This document shows positions 52,042-60,521 of a DNA stretch of 64,000 nt, in pieces. The stretch lies in NCBI RefSeq assembly GCF_001806325.1, contig NZ_CP017580.1, positions 1,550,001 through 1,614,000 on the forward strand. Reading direction: 5' to 3'. The notes below the pieces were generated by a model. It saw only the letters and a list, made by a program, of their open reading frames with translations, was not told the origin of the DNA and searched no databases. Numbering within the stretch: position 1 is the stretch's first letter; each line of letters opens with the position of its first letter. Both the position numbers and the translations under genes were made by a program. This stretch comes from Curtobacterium sp. BH-2-1-1. Lineage in GTDB: Bacteria; Actinomycetota; Actinomycetes; Actinomycetales; Microbacteriaceae.

Positions 52042-53273
52042 GCGTGCGTCCGGCTCCCGCTCCTGCCGCGGCCTCGTCCGTCGCGTCGTCGGCCCTGCTC
52101 GCCACCGTCGGCATCGGGGTGCAGGGCGTCGCGAAGCTGCTCGTGACCGTCGTCGTCGGCCGGGTGTTCGGCACCGAGACCCTCGGGCAGACCACCGCGC
52201 TCCTGTCGCTCTCCGTCTTCGTCGCCCTGCTCTGGCCGAACGCCGCCGGCAACACGGCCTCGCGGTACCTGGCGATCGCGCTGCGCGGACGACGCTCCGA
52301 CGCCGCGGTGAACCGGCTGCTCGGGCTGTCGATGCTCGTCTCGACCCTGGTGCTCGCCGCCGTCACCGTGCCGATCGCCCTCGCGTGGGGCAACGGCCCG
52401 GGCACGGTGCTCGGTGGCGTCGCGGTCGTCGTCGGGTACGGGCTGTACTGCTACGCCCGCGGAGCGCAGCTCGGCTACGGCCGTGCTCCGAAGGTCGCGC
52501 TGTGGGACGGCGTGACGAGCGTGCTCGCGCTCGGGCTGCTCGTGCTCGCCTGCGTCGCCCGGCTCGAGCCGTTCGTGCTGCTGCCGCTCGCGATCGGGTA
52601 CACCGTCTTCGCCGTCGCCTGCTGGCCGCGGGGCAACGGGTTCGGGCCTGCTGCTCGCGAACCCGTCGGCGGGCTGCTCGGGTTCGCGGGGTGGAACGTG
52701 CTCGCGGTGGTGACCTCGAACGGGCTGCTCCAGCTGACGATGATCTCGGCGCAGGTCACCGTCTCCGCCCACGACGCCGGCGTCTACGCGGCCGCGTTCA
52801 CCCTGGCGACCCCGGCCTCCATGCTCGGGCAGGCGCTGGGGCAGGTGCTCGTGCCGGCGTTCGCCCACCGGACGGACGGAGGGTCGCTCCGGTCCCGCGG
52901 GGCCGTCCTGTTGGTGGTCGGCTTCGCTGCCGGCACCGCCGTGGTGTTCGGCCTCGTGTCGCTGCTCGCCGGGTGGTTCCTGCCGATCGTCTACCCGGCC
53001 GAGGGCGCTGCGGCCGTGGCCGACCTGCGGTACCTGATGGTCGGGGTGTGGGTGTTCACCGTCGGGCTCGTGCCGGCGGCGTTGTTGCTCGCGGCGGGGC
53101 GGTCGCGGCAGGTGGCGTTGGCGTCGGTGGCCGGGTTCGTCGTCGGGGCGGTGCTCATGGCCGTGCTCGGGCCGGTCGCGGGGGTGGCCGGGGGGACGAC
53201 GGGGTTCCTCGTGGGGAGCGCGGTGAACCTCGTGGCGGTGGTGGGGCTCGGGGTGCGCCGGGGGAGCCCGTAA
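52038..53273 (+). CDS. MOP-superfamily flippase-like transporter
   Basis: A 411-residue membrane protein with about 12 helices. It opens VATVGIGVQGVAKLLVTVVVGRVFGTETLGQ-like in outline, the usual form of Wzx/RfbX oligosaccharide flippases and related exporters. The GTG start in a GTGA overlap makes it part of an operon with the MATE gene. No glycosyltransferases are nearby, so its lipid-linked substrate, if any, is unknown. Confidence 0.78.
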   Translation: MSVRPAPAPAAASSVASSALLATVGIGVQGVAKLLVTVVVGRVFGTETLGQTTALLSLSVFVALLWPNAAGNTASRYLAIALRGRRSDAAVNRLLGLSMLVSTLVLAAVTVPIALAWGNGPGTVLGGVAVVVGYGLYCYARGAQLGYGRAPKVALWDGVTSVLALGLLVLACVARLEPFVLLPLAIGYTVFAVACWPRGNGFGPAAREPVGGLLGFAGWNVLAVVTSNGLLQLTMISAQVTVSAHDAGVYAAAFTLATPASMLGQALGQVLVPAFAHRTDGGSLRSRGAVLLVVGFAAGTAVVFGLVSLLAGWFLPIVYPAEGAAAVADLRYLMVGVWVFTVGLVPAALLLAAGRSRQVALASVAGFVVGAVLMAVLGPVAGVAGGTTGFLVGSAVNLVAVVGLGVRRGSP

Positions 53274-53303
53274 CCTGCCGTCGGCGGCTCGTACCGTGGG
53301 CCG

Positions 53304-53945
53304 ATGGACCTCGATCGAATCTGGCCGCTGTTCGGATTGCGGCTCACCACTCCGCGGCTGGAGCTCCGGCCGCTGCGCGATGACGACCTCCCGGGCCTCG
53401 TCGAAGCAGCCCTGTCCGGCGTGCACGATCCCGCTCGCATGCCGTTCGGTGTCCCGTGGACGGACGCTGAACCGGATGCCCTGGCTCGTTCACTGGCGCA
53501 GTACCACTGGAAGCTCCGGTCGGGGGTGACCAGCACCGCGTGGGGCGTGAGCTTCACGGTGCTCCACGACGGCACACCCATCGGCGTGCAGGAGCTCCAC
53601 GGCCGACGCTTCGCGGCGCGGAAGACCGTCGAGAGCGGTTCTTGGCTCGCGCGGGCTCATCAGGGCCTCGGATTCGGCACGGAGATGCGGGCGGCGCTCC
53701 TCCTGTTCGCGTTCGACCATCTCGGTGCCGAATGGGCGGAGTCGAGCGCGGCGGCGTGGAACCACCCGTCGCTGCAGGTCTCGGAGAAGCTCGGCTACCT
53801 GATGAACGGTGTGACTCGTGCGCAGACCCGCGACGACGAAGTCGTGGACGAAGTCCGGGTCCGGCTGAAGCGGGACGACTTCGTCCGCCCGCACTGGACG
53901 CTGCGGACTACGGGGACCGAAGCCGCGATGGAACTGCTGCGGTAG
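53304..53945 (+). CDS. GNAT acetyltransferase (RimJ/RimL type)
   Basis: A 213-residue enzyme. LRLTTPRLELRPLRDDDL is the typical RimJ-like opening, SWLARAHQGLGFGTEMRAALLLFAFDHLGAEWAES contains the acetyl-CoA loop, and NHPSLQVSEKLGY the C-terminal motif. It ends in a 38-bp overlap with a convergent GNAT gene of another subgroup. Confidence 0.88.
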   Translation: MDLDRIWPLFGLRLTTPRLELRPLRDDDLPGLVEAALSGVHDPARMPFGVPWTDAEPDALARSLAQYHWKLRSGVTSTAWGVSFTVLHDGTPIGVQELHGRRFAARKTVESGSWLARAHQGLGFGTEMRAALLLFAFDHLGAEWAESSAAAWNHPSLQVSEKLGYLMNGVTRAQTRDDEVVDEVRVRLKRDDFVRPHWTLRTTGTEAAMELLR

Positions 53946-54555
53946 CCGTCCGCTCGGACGACGGAGCCACGGCCTCCGAGCCGGAGGTCCACTCGCGGGC
54001 GAGTGCCGACATGATCACCTCGTCGTGGAAACGGCCGTCGTGGAAGGTGGCGTCGCGGCGCACTCCCTCCTCCTGGTAGCCGAGCTTGCCGTACACCCCT
54101 CGCGCCCGGTCGTTGAACGTGTGGACCCGGATCTCGATGCGGTTCAACCCCATCTCGCGGAACCCGTACGCCGTCAGGAGACGGACCGCGTCGGTCCCGT
54201 ACCCGCGTCCGACGTGCTCACTGCCGATCATGACGGCCAACCTCGCGGCTCGGACCGGGAGCGTCGCGCCGAAGAGCGTCACGTGCCCGACGAGCTCGCC
54301 CGAGGTGCGGTCGACGACGCTGAACCCCACCTCTCCGCTGCCTTCGCTCTTGCTCCAGCCCCGGAACACTTCGACGACCGTCTCTTCCGGTCTCGGGCGA
54401 ACGATGAGCTGCTGCAACACGGCCCACTCCGGCTCACGCCACCAGCGGACCAAGTCGGGGAGATCTGCGTCGTCGAGCGCGCGGAACCGGACCCGCTCCC
54501 CTTCGAGCAGCGTCTGTCCGTAGCGTTGTGCGTCGGCGGCCCCGGTCCACGTCAT
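53908..54555 (-). CDS. GNAT acetyltransferase (RimJ/SpeG-like)
   Basis: A 215-residue enzyme. EGERVRFRALDDADLPDLVRWWREPEWA, then AVMIGSEHVGRGYGTDAVRLLTAYGFREMGLNRIEIRVHTFNDRARGVYGKLGYQEEGVRRDA in outline, the full motif A/B of SpeG/RimJ-like acetyltransferases. The last 30 residues are low-complexity. Convergent overlap with the previous GNAT gene. Confidence 0.88.
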   Translation of the reverse strand: MTWTGAADAQRYGQTLLEGERVRFRALDDADLPDLVRWWREPEWAVLQQLIVRPRPEETVVEVFRGWSKSEGSGEVGFSVVDRTSGELVGHVTLFGATLPVRAARLAVMIGSEHVGRGYGTDAVRLLTAYGFREMGLNRIEIRVHTFNDRARGVYGKLGYQEEGVRRDATFHDGRFHDEVIMSALAREWTSGSEAVAPSSERTATAAVPSRLRSP

Positions 54556-54589
54556 GCAGCGACTCTCTCACGAGCACCTCGCGATCCGG

Positions 54590-54751
54590 TCAGCTGTCGG
54601 GACGCTCGTCGTGTGGACGAGTGCCAGACGGTCGCTCGAAGGGATGGTCGGCACCCACCGAGCAGTCGCACCGTACGAACATCCGCTCGGCGGTCCGGGT
54701 CAGGACGAACACCTCCACGTGCTCGACCACGTCCTCTCCACGTCGATCCAT
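54590..54751 (-). CDS. Small Cys-x-Cys protein, probable
   Basis: 53 codons from ATG 54751. The protein reads EDVVEHVEVFVLTRTAERMF then VRCDCSVGADHPFERPSG. The C-x-C and the strong GC3 bias (GTG GTC GAG CAC GTG GAG GTG TTC GTC CTG) look like real coding DNA, and no other frame here does. No family is recognised. It fills a 400-bp gap that otherwise has no gene. Confidence 0.45.
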   Translation of the reverse strand: MDRRGEDVVEHVEVFVLTRTAERMFVRCDCSVGADHPFERPSGTRPHDERPDS

Positions 54752-54782
54752 GCGCCACGCTCCTGCCCTCGAACCGGCGTCA

Positions 54783-54817
54783 CGGTGGCCTTCCCCACCC
54801 GAAGGGAAAGGCCACCG
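54783..54817. terminator. Hairpin before the AraC gene
   Basis: CGGTGGCCTT (54783-54792) pairs with AAGGCCACCG (54808-54817), and the inner bases extend the stem with one mismatch. It may end transcription running toward the AraC gene, or mark the start region of the small minus-strand gene. Confidence 0.5.
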
Positions 54818-54957
54818 CTCCCGCACCGGCGCACTGCACCGGCGGGATCGACGGTAGGCAGCCCGGTCAGCCGACGCCATCCACCGGACGCGGTGTCACC
54901 GTCGATGAACGCGGAACCGCACACGAGCGACCGGATCCTGCCCGGTAGAGTCGCGCC

Positions 54958-55953
54958 ATGACCGGGGCGCCAGCGGAGATGTTCGCATCGCACCCGGTCG
55001 CAGCCAGCACGACCGCGGACGAGGCCGCAGCGGTGCTCAGCGAGGTCTTCCTCCCGATGGACATCGCCCCCACGGACGGATCTCCCGACGTCCGCATGCA
55101 CCTCAACGCGCTCACGCTCGGACGGATCACGTTCGGGTACATGCACTTCCGCGAGGCCGTCCAGATCCGCACGACGGAGCCGGTCGACTACCACCTCGAC
55201 ATCCCGGTGCGTTCGCGGATGACCGCGCGCGCAGCCGGGAGCGCACCGGTGCGCGGCACTGCACAGACCGCCGGGCTGTTCATGCCCGGCCGATCGGTCG
55301 ATCTCGACTGCGGCGACTGGTTCGCGCAGGTCTCGGTCATGATCCCCCGCCGCGACCTGCAGACCGAGCTCGAGCTGTTGCTGGACGCGCCGGTGTCCGA
55401 ACCCGTCGAGTTCGACGCTGCCTTCGACCTCGAGACCACGGGCGGACGAGCCGTGTCGCAGGCACTCCGACTCGTGGACGAGGGATCACGGCAAGCGCGA
55501 GGTCCACTCACGCATCCGCTCGCGGTCCGCAGCCTCGAGCAGGTGTTCCTCCACAGCCTGCTGCTCGGACAGCCGCACAACTACTCGGCAGCGCTCGACT
55601 CGCCGCGGGGTGGAGCCGGTTCGCGATCCGTGTCGCGAGCCGTCGAACTGCTCCGCGACGACCCGGCGCGGCCGTGGACGGTGGCTGTCCTCGCGTCCGC
55701 CGTGTTCACGAGCGTCCGGAGCCTCCAGGAGGGCTTCCGTCGGACCCTGGACACCACGCCGACGGCCTACCTCCGGCGCCTCCGGCTGGAGCGGGCACGC
55801 CAGGACCTCCTCGCCGTCGGACCAGAGCGCGTCTCCGTGACCGAGGTCGCGGCTCGCTGGGGGTTCCTGCACGTCAGCCGGTTCGCTGCGGCGTACGCCC
55901 AGCGGTTCGGCGAGTTGCCGTCGGAGACGCTGCGGCGCACACAGCGACGCTGA
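54958..55953 (+). CDS. AraC family transcriptional regulator
   Basis: A 331-residue regulator of the AraC_binding_2 (PF14525-like) type. The N-terminal half has VDYHLDIPVRSRM and GLFMPGRSVDLDC. The C-terminal helix-turn-helix pair is WTVAVLASAVFTSVRSLQEGFRRTLDTTPTAYLRRLRLERAR, then VTEVAARWGFLHVSRFAAAYAQRFGELPSETLRR in outline. Its target is unclear. It is convergent with the GH20 gene. Confidence 0.88.
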   Translation: MTGAPAEMFASHPVAASTTADEAAAVLSEVFLPMDIAPTDGSPDVRMHLNALTLGRITFGYMHFREAVQIRTTEPVDYHLDIPVRSRMTARAAGSAPVRGTAQTAGLFMPGRSVDLDCGDWFAQVSVMIPRRDLQTELELLLDAPVSEPVEFDAAFDLETTGGRAVSQALRLVDEGSRQARGPLTHPLAVRSLEQVFLHSLLLGQPHNYSAALDSPRGGAGSRSVSRAVELLRDDPARPWTVAVLASAVFTSVRSLQEGFRRTLDTTPTAYLRRLRLERARQDLLAVGPERVSVTEVAARWGFLHVSRFAAAYAQRFGELPSETLRRTQRR

Positions 55954-56023
55954 GTCACGGTGCCGACCGGCAGCTCGAATTCCGGGGCGCGAGCACGTGC
56001 CCGCGCTCCGACCTGCAACCGGC

Positions 56024-57532
56024 CTACGAGCCGGCGGTCTCGATCATCGCGAGCACGTGTGGGGCGCTCCAGCGCAGGAGCGCCTCGGACGGTGGGGCTT
56101 CGAGGTCCTCGCCCCAGATCGCGACGGCCGCCCCGGACATCGGACCCGCCAGACGTGCGCCCGAGTCCCCGTCCCAGGTCCGGAGCGACCAGTTCTCGCG
56201 GAGATCGGCGACGGTGTACTCGCTGTCGGCCGCATCGAGGTCCGTCGGCACCTCGTACAGGTAGTACGAGTCGTAGTTCAGCAGGTCGATCCCGGCGGCG
56301 TACAGGTCGTTCGCACCCGCCCGTCGCGCTCGGCGCTCGCGGCGTTCCGTCGCGTCCTCGGTGTCGCCGTCGAAGCTCCAGTAGGTGACGTGGATACGCG
56401 GATCCAGTCGCCCGATCGCAGCCCGGTCGATCCCGTCGTTCCACGCCCACACCGCACGGTTGCCGACGGCCGCCGCCATCGTGTTCAACCACTGGACGCG
56501 TTCGTCGGCGGTGACGTCATCGCCCCACTCGTCGCCGCCGATGTGGACGGTGCGGCTCGACGGGAAGGTCCGCGTGACCTCCTGCAGGAGTCGTTCGGCC
56601 AACGCGGAGCTCCCGGGCGCCGACGTGTCGAGTTCGCTCTCGCCCGTACGGATCCGGTCCACCCACTTCTTGCCGTGTCCGGCCTCGAGGAGGGCGAACG
56701 CCGCAGCCATGTGGCCGGGGGTGTCGATCTCGGGAACGATCGCGATGCCTCGTCGCGCGGCGTACCGGGAGATCTCCCGTGCCTGCGCCGCGCTGAGGAA
56801 CGGCCGACCGGTGATCCGACTCGTGTAGACGCCGTCCCGGAGATCGGCGTTCGCGAGGGTCTGGCCGAGGACCTCGCTCTCGATGCCCACGTTCTGGTCG
56901 TCGGTGAGGTGGAGGTGCAGGAAGCGACCACCGTGATCGGCGAGGAGCGCGATGTACTGCTCGATCAGCGCCACCGGGTAGTAGGCACGAGCCACGTCGA
57001 GCATCACGCCGGTGTTGGGACGTGCCCGGGTCGCGCGGGCAGTGGTGACGCTCGTGGCCGAGGTGCCGCACTTCGACAGGGAGAACGCTCCCGTGCACGC
57101 GAGGACCGCGTACTTCCCGGCCGGCGCACGAGGAGGCGCGGTCTGCGTCGCGTGGATCGTCGCGCTCGCACCGGCAGCGAGTGACTGCACCGAGACGTGT
57201 CCGAGTGTGTACCGCTTGCTCCCGGCCGTCAGGGAGAGCCACGCGTCGGCTGCCGGCTTGCGCGCCACCGAGGTGTTCTTGACCGTCAGCGTCGTGCGCA
57301 CCGTGGTGCGTGTCGACGTGGTGGTGCTGCTCGCGGTGACCTTGCTGACCACCAGCCGGGGAGCTCCGGACGTGACGGCCGCCCGGACTGCGGGTGCATC
57401 GGGTACGGCAGGCACAGCCGATCCGCCGAGCGCATCGCCGATCAGGACTGCCGCGCAGATCGCGACTGCCAGACCGACGACGAGGTTCCGCGCCACGGGC
57501 CGGGATCCGCGGTCGCGCATCCTGCGCGTCAC
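56024..57532 (-). CDS. Glycoside hydrolase family 20 beta-N-acetylhexosaminidase
   Basis: A 502-residue exported enzyme. A membrane/signal segment (residues about 15-36) is followed by a CARDB-like beta domain (about 55-165) and the GH20 barrel from about 170. HIGGDEW (330-336) gives the catalytic Asp334-Glu335 pair, and VPEIDTPGHMAAA and AVWAWNDGIDR are further substrate-site blocks. It removes terminal GlcNAc/GalNAc from chitin or glycans. The GTG start overlaps the TetR stop as GTGA, so its expression follows the TetR gene. Confidence 0.88.
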   Translation of the reverse strand: MTRRMRDRGSRPVARNLVVGLAVAICAAVLIGDALGGSAVPAVPDAPAVRAAVTSGAPRLVVSKVTASSTTTSTRTTVRTTLTVKNTSVARKPAADAWLSLTAGSKRYTLGHVSVQSLAAGASATIHATQTAPPRAPAGKYAVLACTGAFSLSKCGTSATSVTTARATRARPNTGVMLDVARAYYPVALIEQYIALLADHGGRFLHLHLTDDQNVGIESEVLGQTLANADLRDGVYTSRITGRPFLSAAQAREISRYAARRGIAIVPEIDTPGHMAAAFALLEAGHGKKWVDRIRTGESELDTSAPGSSALAERLLQEVTRTFPSSRTVHIGGDEWGDDVTADERVQWLNTMAAAVGNRAVWAWNDGIDRAAIGRLDPRIHVTYWSFDGDTEDATERRERRARRAGANDLYAAGIDLLNYDSYYLYEVPTDLDAADSEYTVADLRENWSLRTWDGDSGARLAGPMSGAAVAIWGEDLEAPPSEALLRWSAPHVLAMIETAGS

Positions 57533-58095
57533 CGTCCACCGGATCCGGTGGGACGCAGCCCGTCGACGACCAGGTCGAGCAGGTGCGGCACCCGATCCGC
57601 GGCCGACGCCCCGAGCCGCCAGAGGAACGCGACGAGCGCCAGGAGGTCCGCCGGCTCGACGTCAGGTCGGAGTACCCCGTCCCGAGCGCCGGCCTGCAGC
57701 AGCGCGCCGATCGCACTGCTGATCTCGTCGTACTGCTCGTCGTGCAGCTGCTGCCGGGTCGCAGCGTCGAGCACGTCCGCCAATGCGTGCTTCTGGTACC
57801 CGAAGGCGGCGAGCTCGTCGAGCCACGAGCGGAGCGCGCCGTCCTGCGACGGTCGGGCGGCCAGCTCCCGCGCCGAGGCGACCAGTCCCAGGAAGTCGGC
57901 GCGGTAGACCTCGGCGAGCAGCGCCTCCCGGGTGGGGAAGTGCCGGTAGAGCGTCCCCTGGCCGACCCCCGCGAGTCTGGCCAGCGACTGCATCGTCGTG
58001 GCGGCGTCGGAGCGCAGCGCGTCGCGCGCGACGTCGACGAGGCGAGCGCGGTTGCGCTCGGCGTCGGCGCGACGGGGCGATTGCGAAACGGACAT
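57529..58095 (-). CDS. TetR family transcriptional regulator
   Basis: A 188-residue repressor. The helix-turn-helix is in MQSLARLAGVGQGTLYRHFPTREALLAEVY near residue 36. The C-terminal ligand domain includes a typical TetR_C helix set (AFLWRLGASAADRVPHLLDLVVDGL). It leads an operon with the GH20 gene and is divergent from an SDR. Twin 14-bp palindromes between them suggest it represses both sides. Confidence 0.88.
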   Translation of the reverse strand: MSVSQSPRRADAERNRARLVDVARDALRSDAATTMQSLARLAGVGQGTLYRHFPTREALLAEVYRADFLGLVASARELAARPSQDGALRSWLDELAAFGYQKHALADVLDAATRQQLHDEQYDEISSAIGALLQAGARDGVLRPDVEPADLLALVAFLWRLGASAADRVPHLLDLVVDGLRPTGSGGR

Positions 58096-58134
58096 GTGTC
58101 CGCTAGCCTCCTCGATGAATCGGACGGGTGTCCG
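58089..58134. promoter_or_regulatory. Twin TetR operators
   Basis: CGGACATGTGTCCG (58089-58102) overlaps the TetR start codon, and CGGACGGGTGTCCG (58121-58134) lies 24 bp before the SDR start. They share CGGAC-x2-GTGTCCG and are 32 bp apart. One controls each divergent transcript. Confidence 0.7.
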
Positions 58135-58158
58135 TTTCAGACTACAGGAGGCATGCAC

Positions 58159-58896
58159 ATGGACGGCATCGCAGGGAAGGTCGTCGCGATCACGGGCGCG
58201 TCGAGCGGGATCGGCGAGGCGACGGCGCTGCACCTCGCGGCGCGCGGCGCGAAGGTCGTCCTGGCCGCGCGTCGCGCGGAGCGGCTGACGTCCGTCGTCG
58301 CGCAGATCACGGGCGCGGGTGGCGAAGCGATCGCGGTCGAGACCGACGTGCGCAGCCGGGAGGCGCTGCACGCGTTGGTCGCGTCGGCGCGGTCGCACTT
58401 CGGTCGCCTCGACGTGCTGCACCAGAACGCTGGCAGCATGGCCGTCTCGCCGTTCGACGCCCTCGACGTCGACGGCTGGCAGCAGATGGTCGACGTGAAC
58501 CTGGTCGGCGTGCTCAACGGGATCGCTGCGGCCCTCCCGGTGTTCCGCGAGCAGGAGTCGGGGCACTTCGTGCACACGGCGTCGACCTCGGCGCACCGCA
58601 TCGTCCCCGCACAGGGGGTCTACGCGGCGACGAAGACGGCGGTGCGGGTGCTCAGCGAGGCGCTTCGGCAGGAGGCAGGTCCGGGGCTGCGCGTGACCGT
58701 CGTCTCGCCGGGGTTCACCGCGACCGAGGGGGTCACCAAGACCGACGACCCCGAGCAGCGCGCGGCGCTCGAGGCTCGTCGTGACGCGATCGCGATGCCC
58801 GCCGACGCCGTCGCGGCCGCGGTGGCGTACGCGATCGCGCAGCCGGCCGGGGTGGACGTCGGCGAGGTCGTCGTCCGACCGACGGCGCAGGACTGA
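58159..58896 (+). CDS. Classical short-chain dehydrogenase/reductase
   Basis: A 245-residue SDR. VVAITGASSGIGEATALHLA, LHQNAGSMAVSPF, and YAATKTAVRVLSEALRQE near residue 155 form the full NADP-binding and Ser-Tyr-Lys active site. AGGAGG (58146-58151) is well spaced to the ATG at 58159 and too near the ATG at 58153. Its promoter lies beside a TetR operator. The last codons overlap an antisense extension of the next gene. Confidence 0.9.
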   Translation: MDGIAGKVVAITGASSGIGEATALHLAARGAKVVLAARRAERLTSVVAQITGAGGEAIAVETDVRSREALHALVASARSHFGRLDVLHQNAGSMAVSPFDALDVDGWQQMVDVNLVGVLNGIAAALPVFREQESGHFVHTASTSAHRIVPAQGVYAATKTAVRVLSEALRQEAGPGLRVTVVSPGFTATEGVTKTDDPEQRAALEARRDAIAMPADAVAAAVAYAIAQPAGVDVGEVVVRPTAQD

Positions 58897-59041
58897 CGCG
58901 TCCCCTCAGCGCCGCAGCACCGAAGTCGACGCCCCCGCCGATCGGACTGAGGACCACCCAGACCGACCCGGCAGCCGTCGCGACGAAGCCGATCCCGAGG
59001 ACGACGAAACCAGTCATCACGAGTCTCCGGTCGTCAGTCAC
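58893..59041 (-). CDS. Small membrane protein, uncertain 3' end
   Basis: From GTG 59041 (or ATG 59017) the minus strand reads TDDRRLVMTGFVVLGIGFVA, a single membrane helix, then GSVWVVLSPIGGGVDFGAAAL. The open frame goes on to 58733 inside the SDR antisense, and that part has no protein-like character. A shorter true end or a frameshift is possible. I give only the region with a plausible protein. It starts 8 bp inside the next gene's end. Confidence 0.4.
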
Positions 59042-59234
59042 GGTCGGCTTCACGGTCGGCTTCGCGAGCTGCACGCTTGGCAGCGCGACGGGCTCGCGCC
59101 TCGGCGTCCTGTTGCTCCTGGAGCGGGCTCTTCTGCATCGATCCCCGCGCTGCGAGCACGATCATCACGACGACCAGCACGAGCACGACCGGGACCAGGA
59201 AGGTCAAGAACACGCGGAGCCCCCACTCGATCAC
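59034..59234 (-). CDS. Small membrane protein with charged tail
   Basis: A 66-residue protein: one strong membrane helix (VFLTFLVPVVLVLVVVMIVLAA) followed by a charged Ala/Arg/Glu helix (AEARARRAAKRAAREADREAD). No family recognised. GTG start. Probably in an operon with the next small membrane gene. Confidence 0.6.
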   Translation of the reverse strand: MIEWGLRVFLTFLVPVVLVLVVVMIVLAARGSMQKSPLQEQQDAEARARRAAKRAAREADREADRD

Positions 59235-59323
59235 GAGGCCCGTGATCGAGCCCCTCGACAGGAGCGTAGTCCGGCGGGGAACACCGACACACCGTTGTCG
59301 CGGAGCCGTCCGAGGGTGGGTGC

Positions 59324-59716
59324 ATGACCGACAACGACACGCACGACGTCCAGGCCCGCACCGCCCTCGACCAGTGGCTGGTGATGTGGAACTCCGACGG
59401 GGAACTCGCCCGACAGCTCTGCGCAGACGACTTCCGCATCCGGTTCGCCGTGACCGAACCCGACGGATCCACCCCGGCCGACGACATCCGGAGCGCCGAC
59501 GACTTCGCCGAGTACCTCGACTGGTGGCACGGGCAGCACCCCGACGCGGTCTTCACCAGCATCGGTGACGCACTCGACGGCGACCACGGGCGGCTGATCT
59601 GGGACATGGAGGCCGGCGACGTCCACGTGGGCGGCGTCGACGTCTTCGACTTCGACGACGCGGGACGCGTACGGCGTGTCTGGTCGGCGGGTGGCCAGCG
59701 GAGCATGCGGAGCTGA
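59324..59716 (+). CDS. SnoaL-like / NTF2-like protein
   Basis: A 130-residue protein with the NTF2/SnoaL fold: ARTALDQWLVMWNSDGELARQLCADDFRIRF, then DDFAEYLDWWHGQHPDAVF and VDVFDFDDAGRVRRVWSAGG in outline. Such proteins bind small hydrophobic molecules or act as isomerases. It precedes a WYL regulator by 38 bp. Confidence 0.75.
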   Translation: MTDNDTHDVQARTALDQWLVMWNSDGELARQLCADDFRIRFAVTEPDGSTPADDIRSADDFAEYLDWWHGQHPDAVFTSIGDALDGDHGRLIWDMEAGDVHVGGVDVFDFDDAGRVRRVWSAGGQRSMRS

Positions 59717-59754
59717 GCCGCCCGGTCGACACCGGCATCTGTGAGGATCGGACC

Positions 59755-60474
59755 ATGAAGCGAGCCGAGCGGCACTACGCTCTCGTCGACCTGCTCCGCG
59801 GGGTGCGACGGCCGTGGTCCGCCGCTCGGCTCGCCGCCCACTTCGAGGTGTCGCCACGCACGATCGAGCGCGACGTGGCCGCGCTCCAGGCCGCCGGGGT
59901 GCCGCTCTACGCAGACCACGGCGCCGCGGGCGGGTACTCGATCCTGCGCGAGTACTCGCTCCCGCCGCTCAACCTCACCGCGGCCGAGTCCCTCGCCGTG
60001 CTGGCCGGGCTCGGCCTGCTGGAGTCGTCGCCGTACCAGGCGGCGGCGCTGCGCGCGTCGGCGAAGATCCACGCGGTCATGCTCGACGAGCACCGCGCGC
60101 CGGTGCTCGAGACGCTCGGCATGATCCGCGTGATCGACGCCGTCGCGCCGTCGGACACGGAGCCCGTCCCGCTCGGGATGCTGTCGGACGCCATCGCGGC
60201 CCGCCGCGTCGTACGGCTCAGGTACCTCGGCGAGGACGCCGACGGCCAGCCGGACCGGGCCACCAGCACCGTGCGGGAGGTCGAGACGATGGGCCTGCTC
60301 CGAGCCGGCGACTCGTGGCTGCTGGCCGGGTGGTGTCGGCTCCGCGACGCGGTCCGCGGCTTCCGCATCGAGCGGATCACCGAGCTCGAGATCCTCGACG
60401 AGGTGGCTCCGCCCCGCGACCCGTCCGTGTGGGAGGACGACCTGGCCCGCTGGCCCACCCGACGGCTCGGGTGA
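59755..60474 (+). CDS. YafY-type HTH-WYL transcriptional regulator
   Basis: A 239-residue regulator. The N-terminal HTH_11 helix-turn-helix is WSAARLAAHFEVSPRTIERDVAALQAAGVPLYA. The WYL domain follows (LAGLGLLESSPYQAAAL), and the last part VRLRYLGEDADGQ to GLLRAGDSWLLAGWCRLRDAVRGFRIERI carries the family's ligand/RNA-binding residues. Target unknown, possibly the SnoaL-like gene just upstream. Confidence 0.88.
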   Translation: MKRAERHYALVDLLRGVRRPWSAARLAAHFEVSPRTIERDVAALQAAGVPLYADHGAAGGYSILREYSLPPLNLTAAESLAVLAGLGLLESSPYQAAALRASAKIHAVMLDEHRAPVLETLGMIRVIDAVAPSDTEPVPLGMLSDAIAARRVVRLRYLGEDADGQPDRATSTVREVETMGLLRAGDSWLLAGWCRLRDAVRGFRIERITELEILDEVAPPRDPSVWEDDLARWPTRRLG

Positions 60475-60521
60475 ACGCCGGCCGGTGCGGGCGCACCGAC
60501 CCGACGCCGGCCGCCGGGCAC

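Noticed and set aside
53304..54555. Tandem duplication of a GNAT gene
   Set aside because: The two convergent GNAT proteins share only general family motifs and differ throughout, so they are not recent copies.
55985..56008. Terminator between the AraC and GH20 genes
   Set aside because: A short near-palindrome around GCACGTGC exists, but it has mismatches and no T-run, so I cannot support it beyond chance in such GC-rich DNA.
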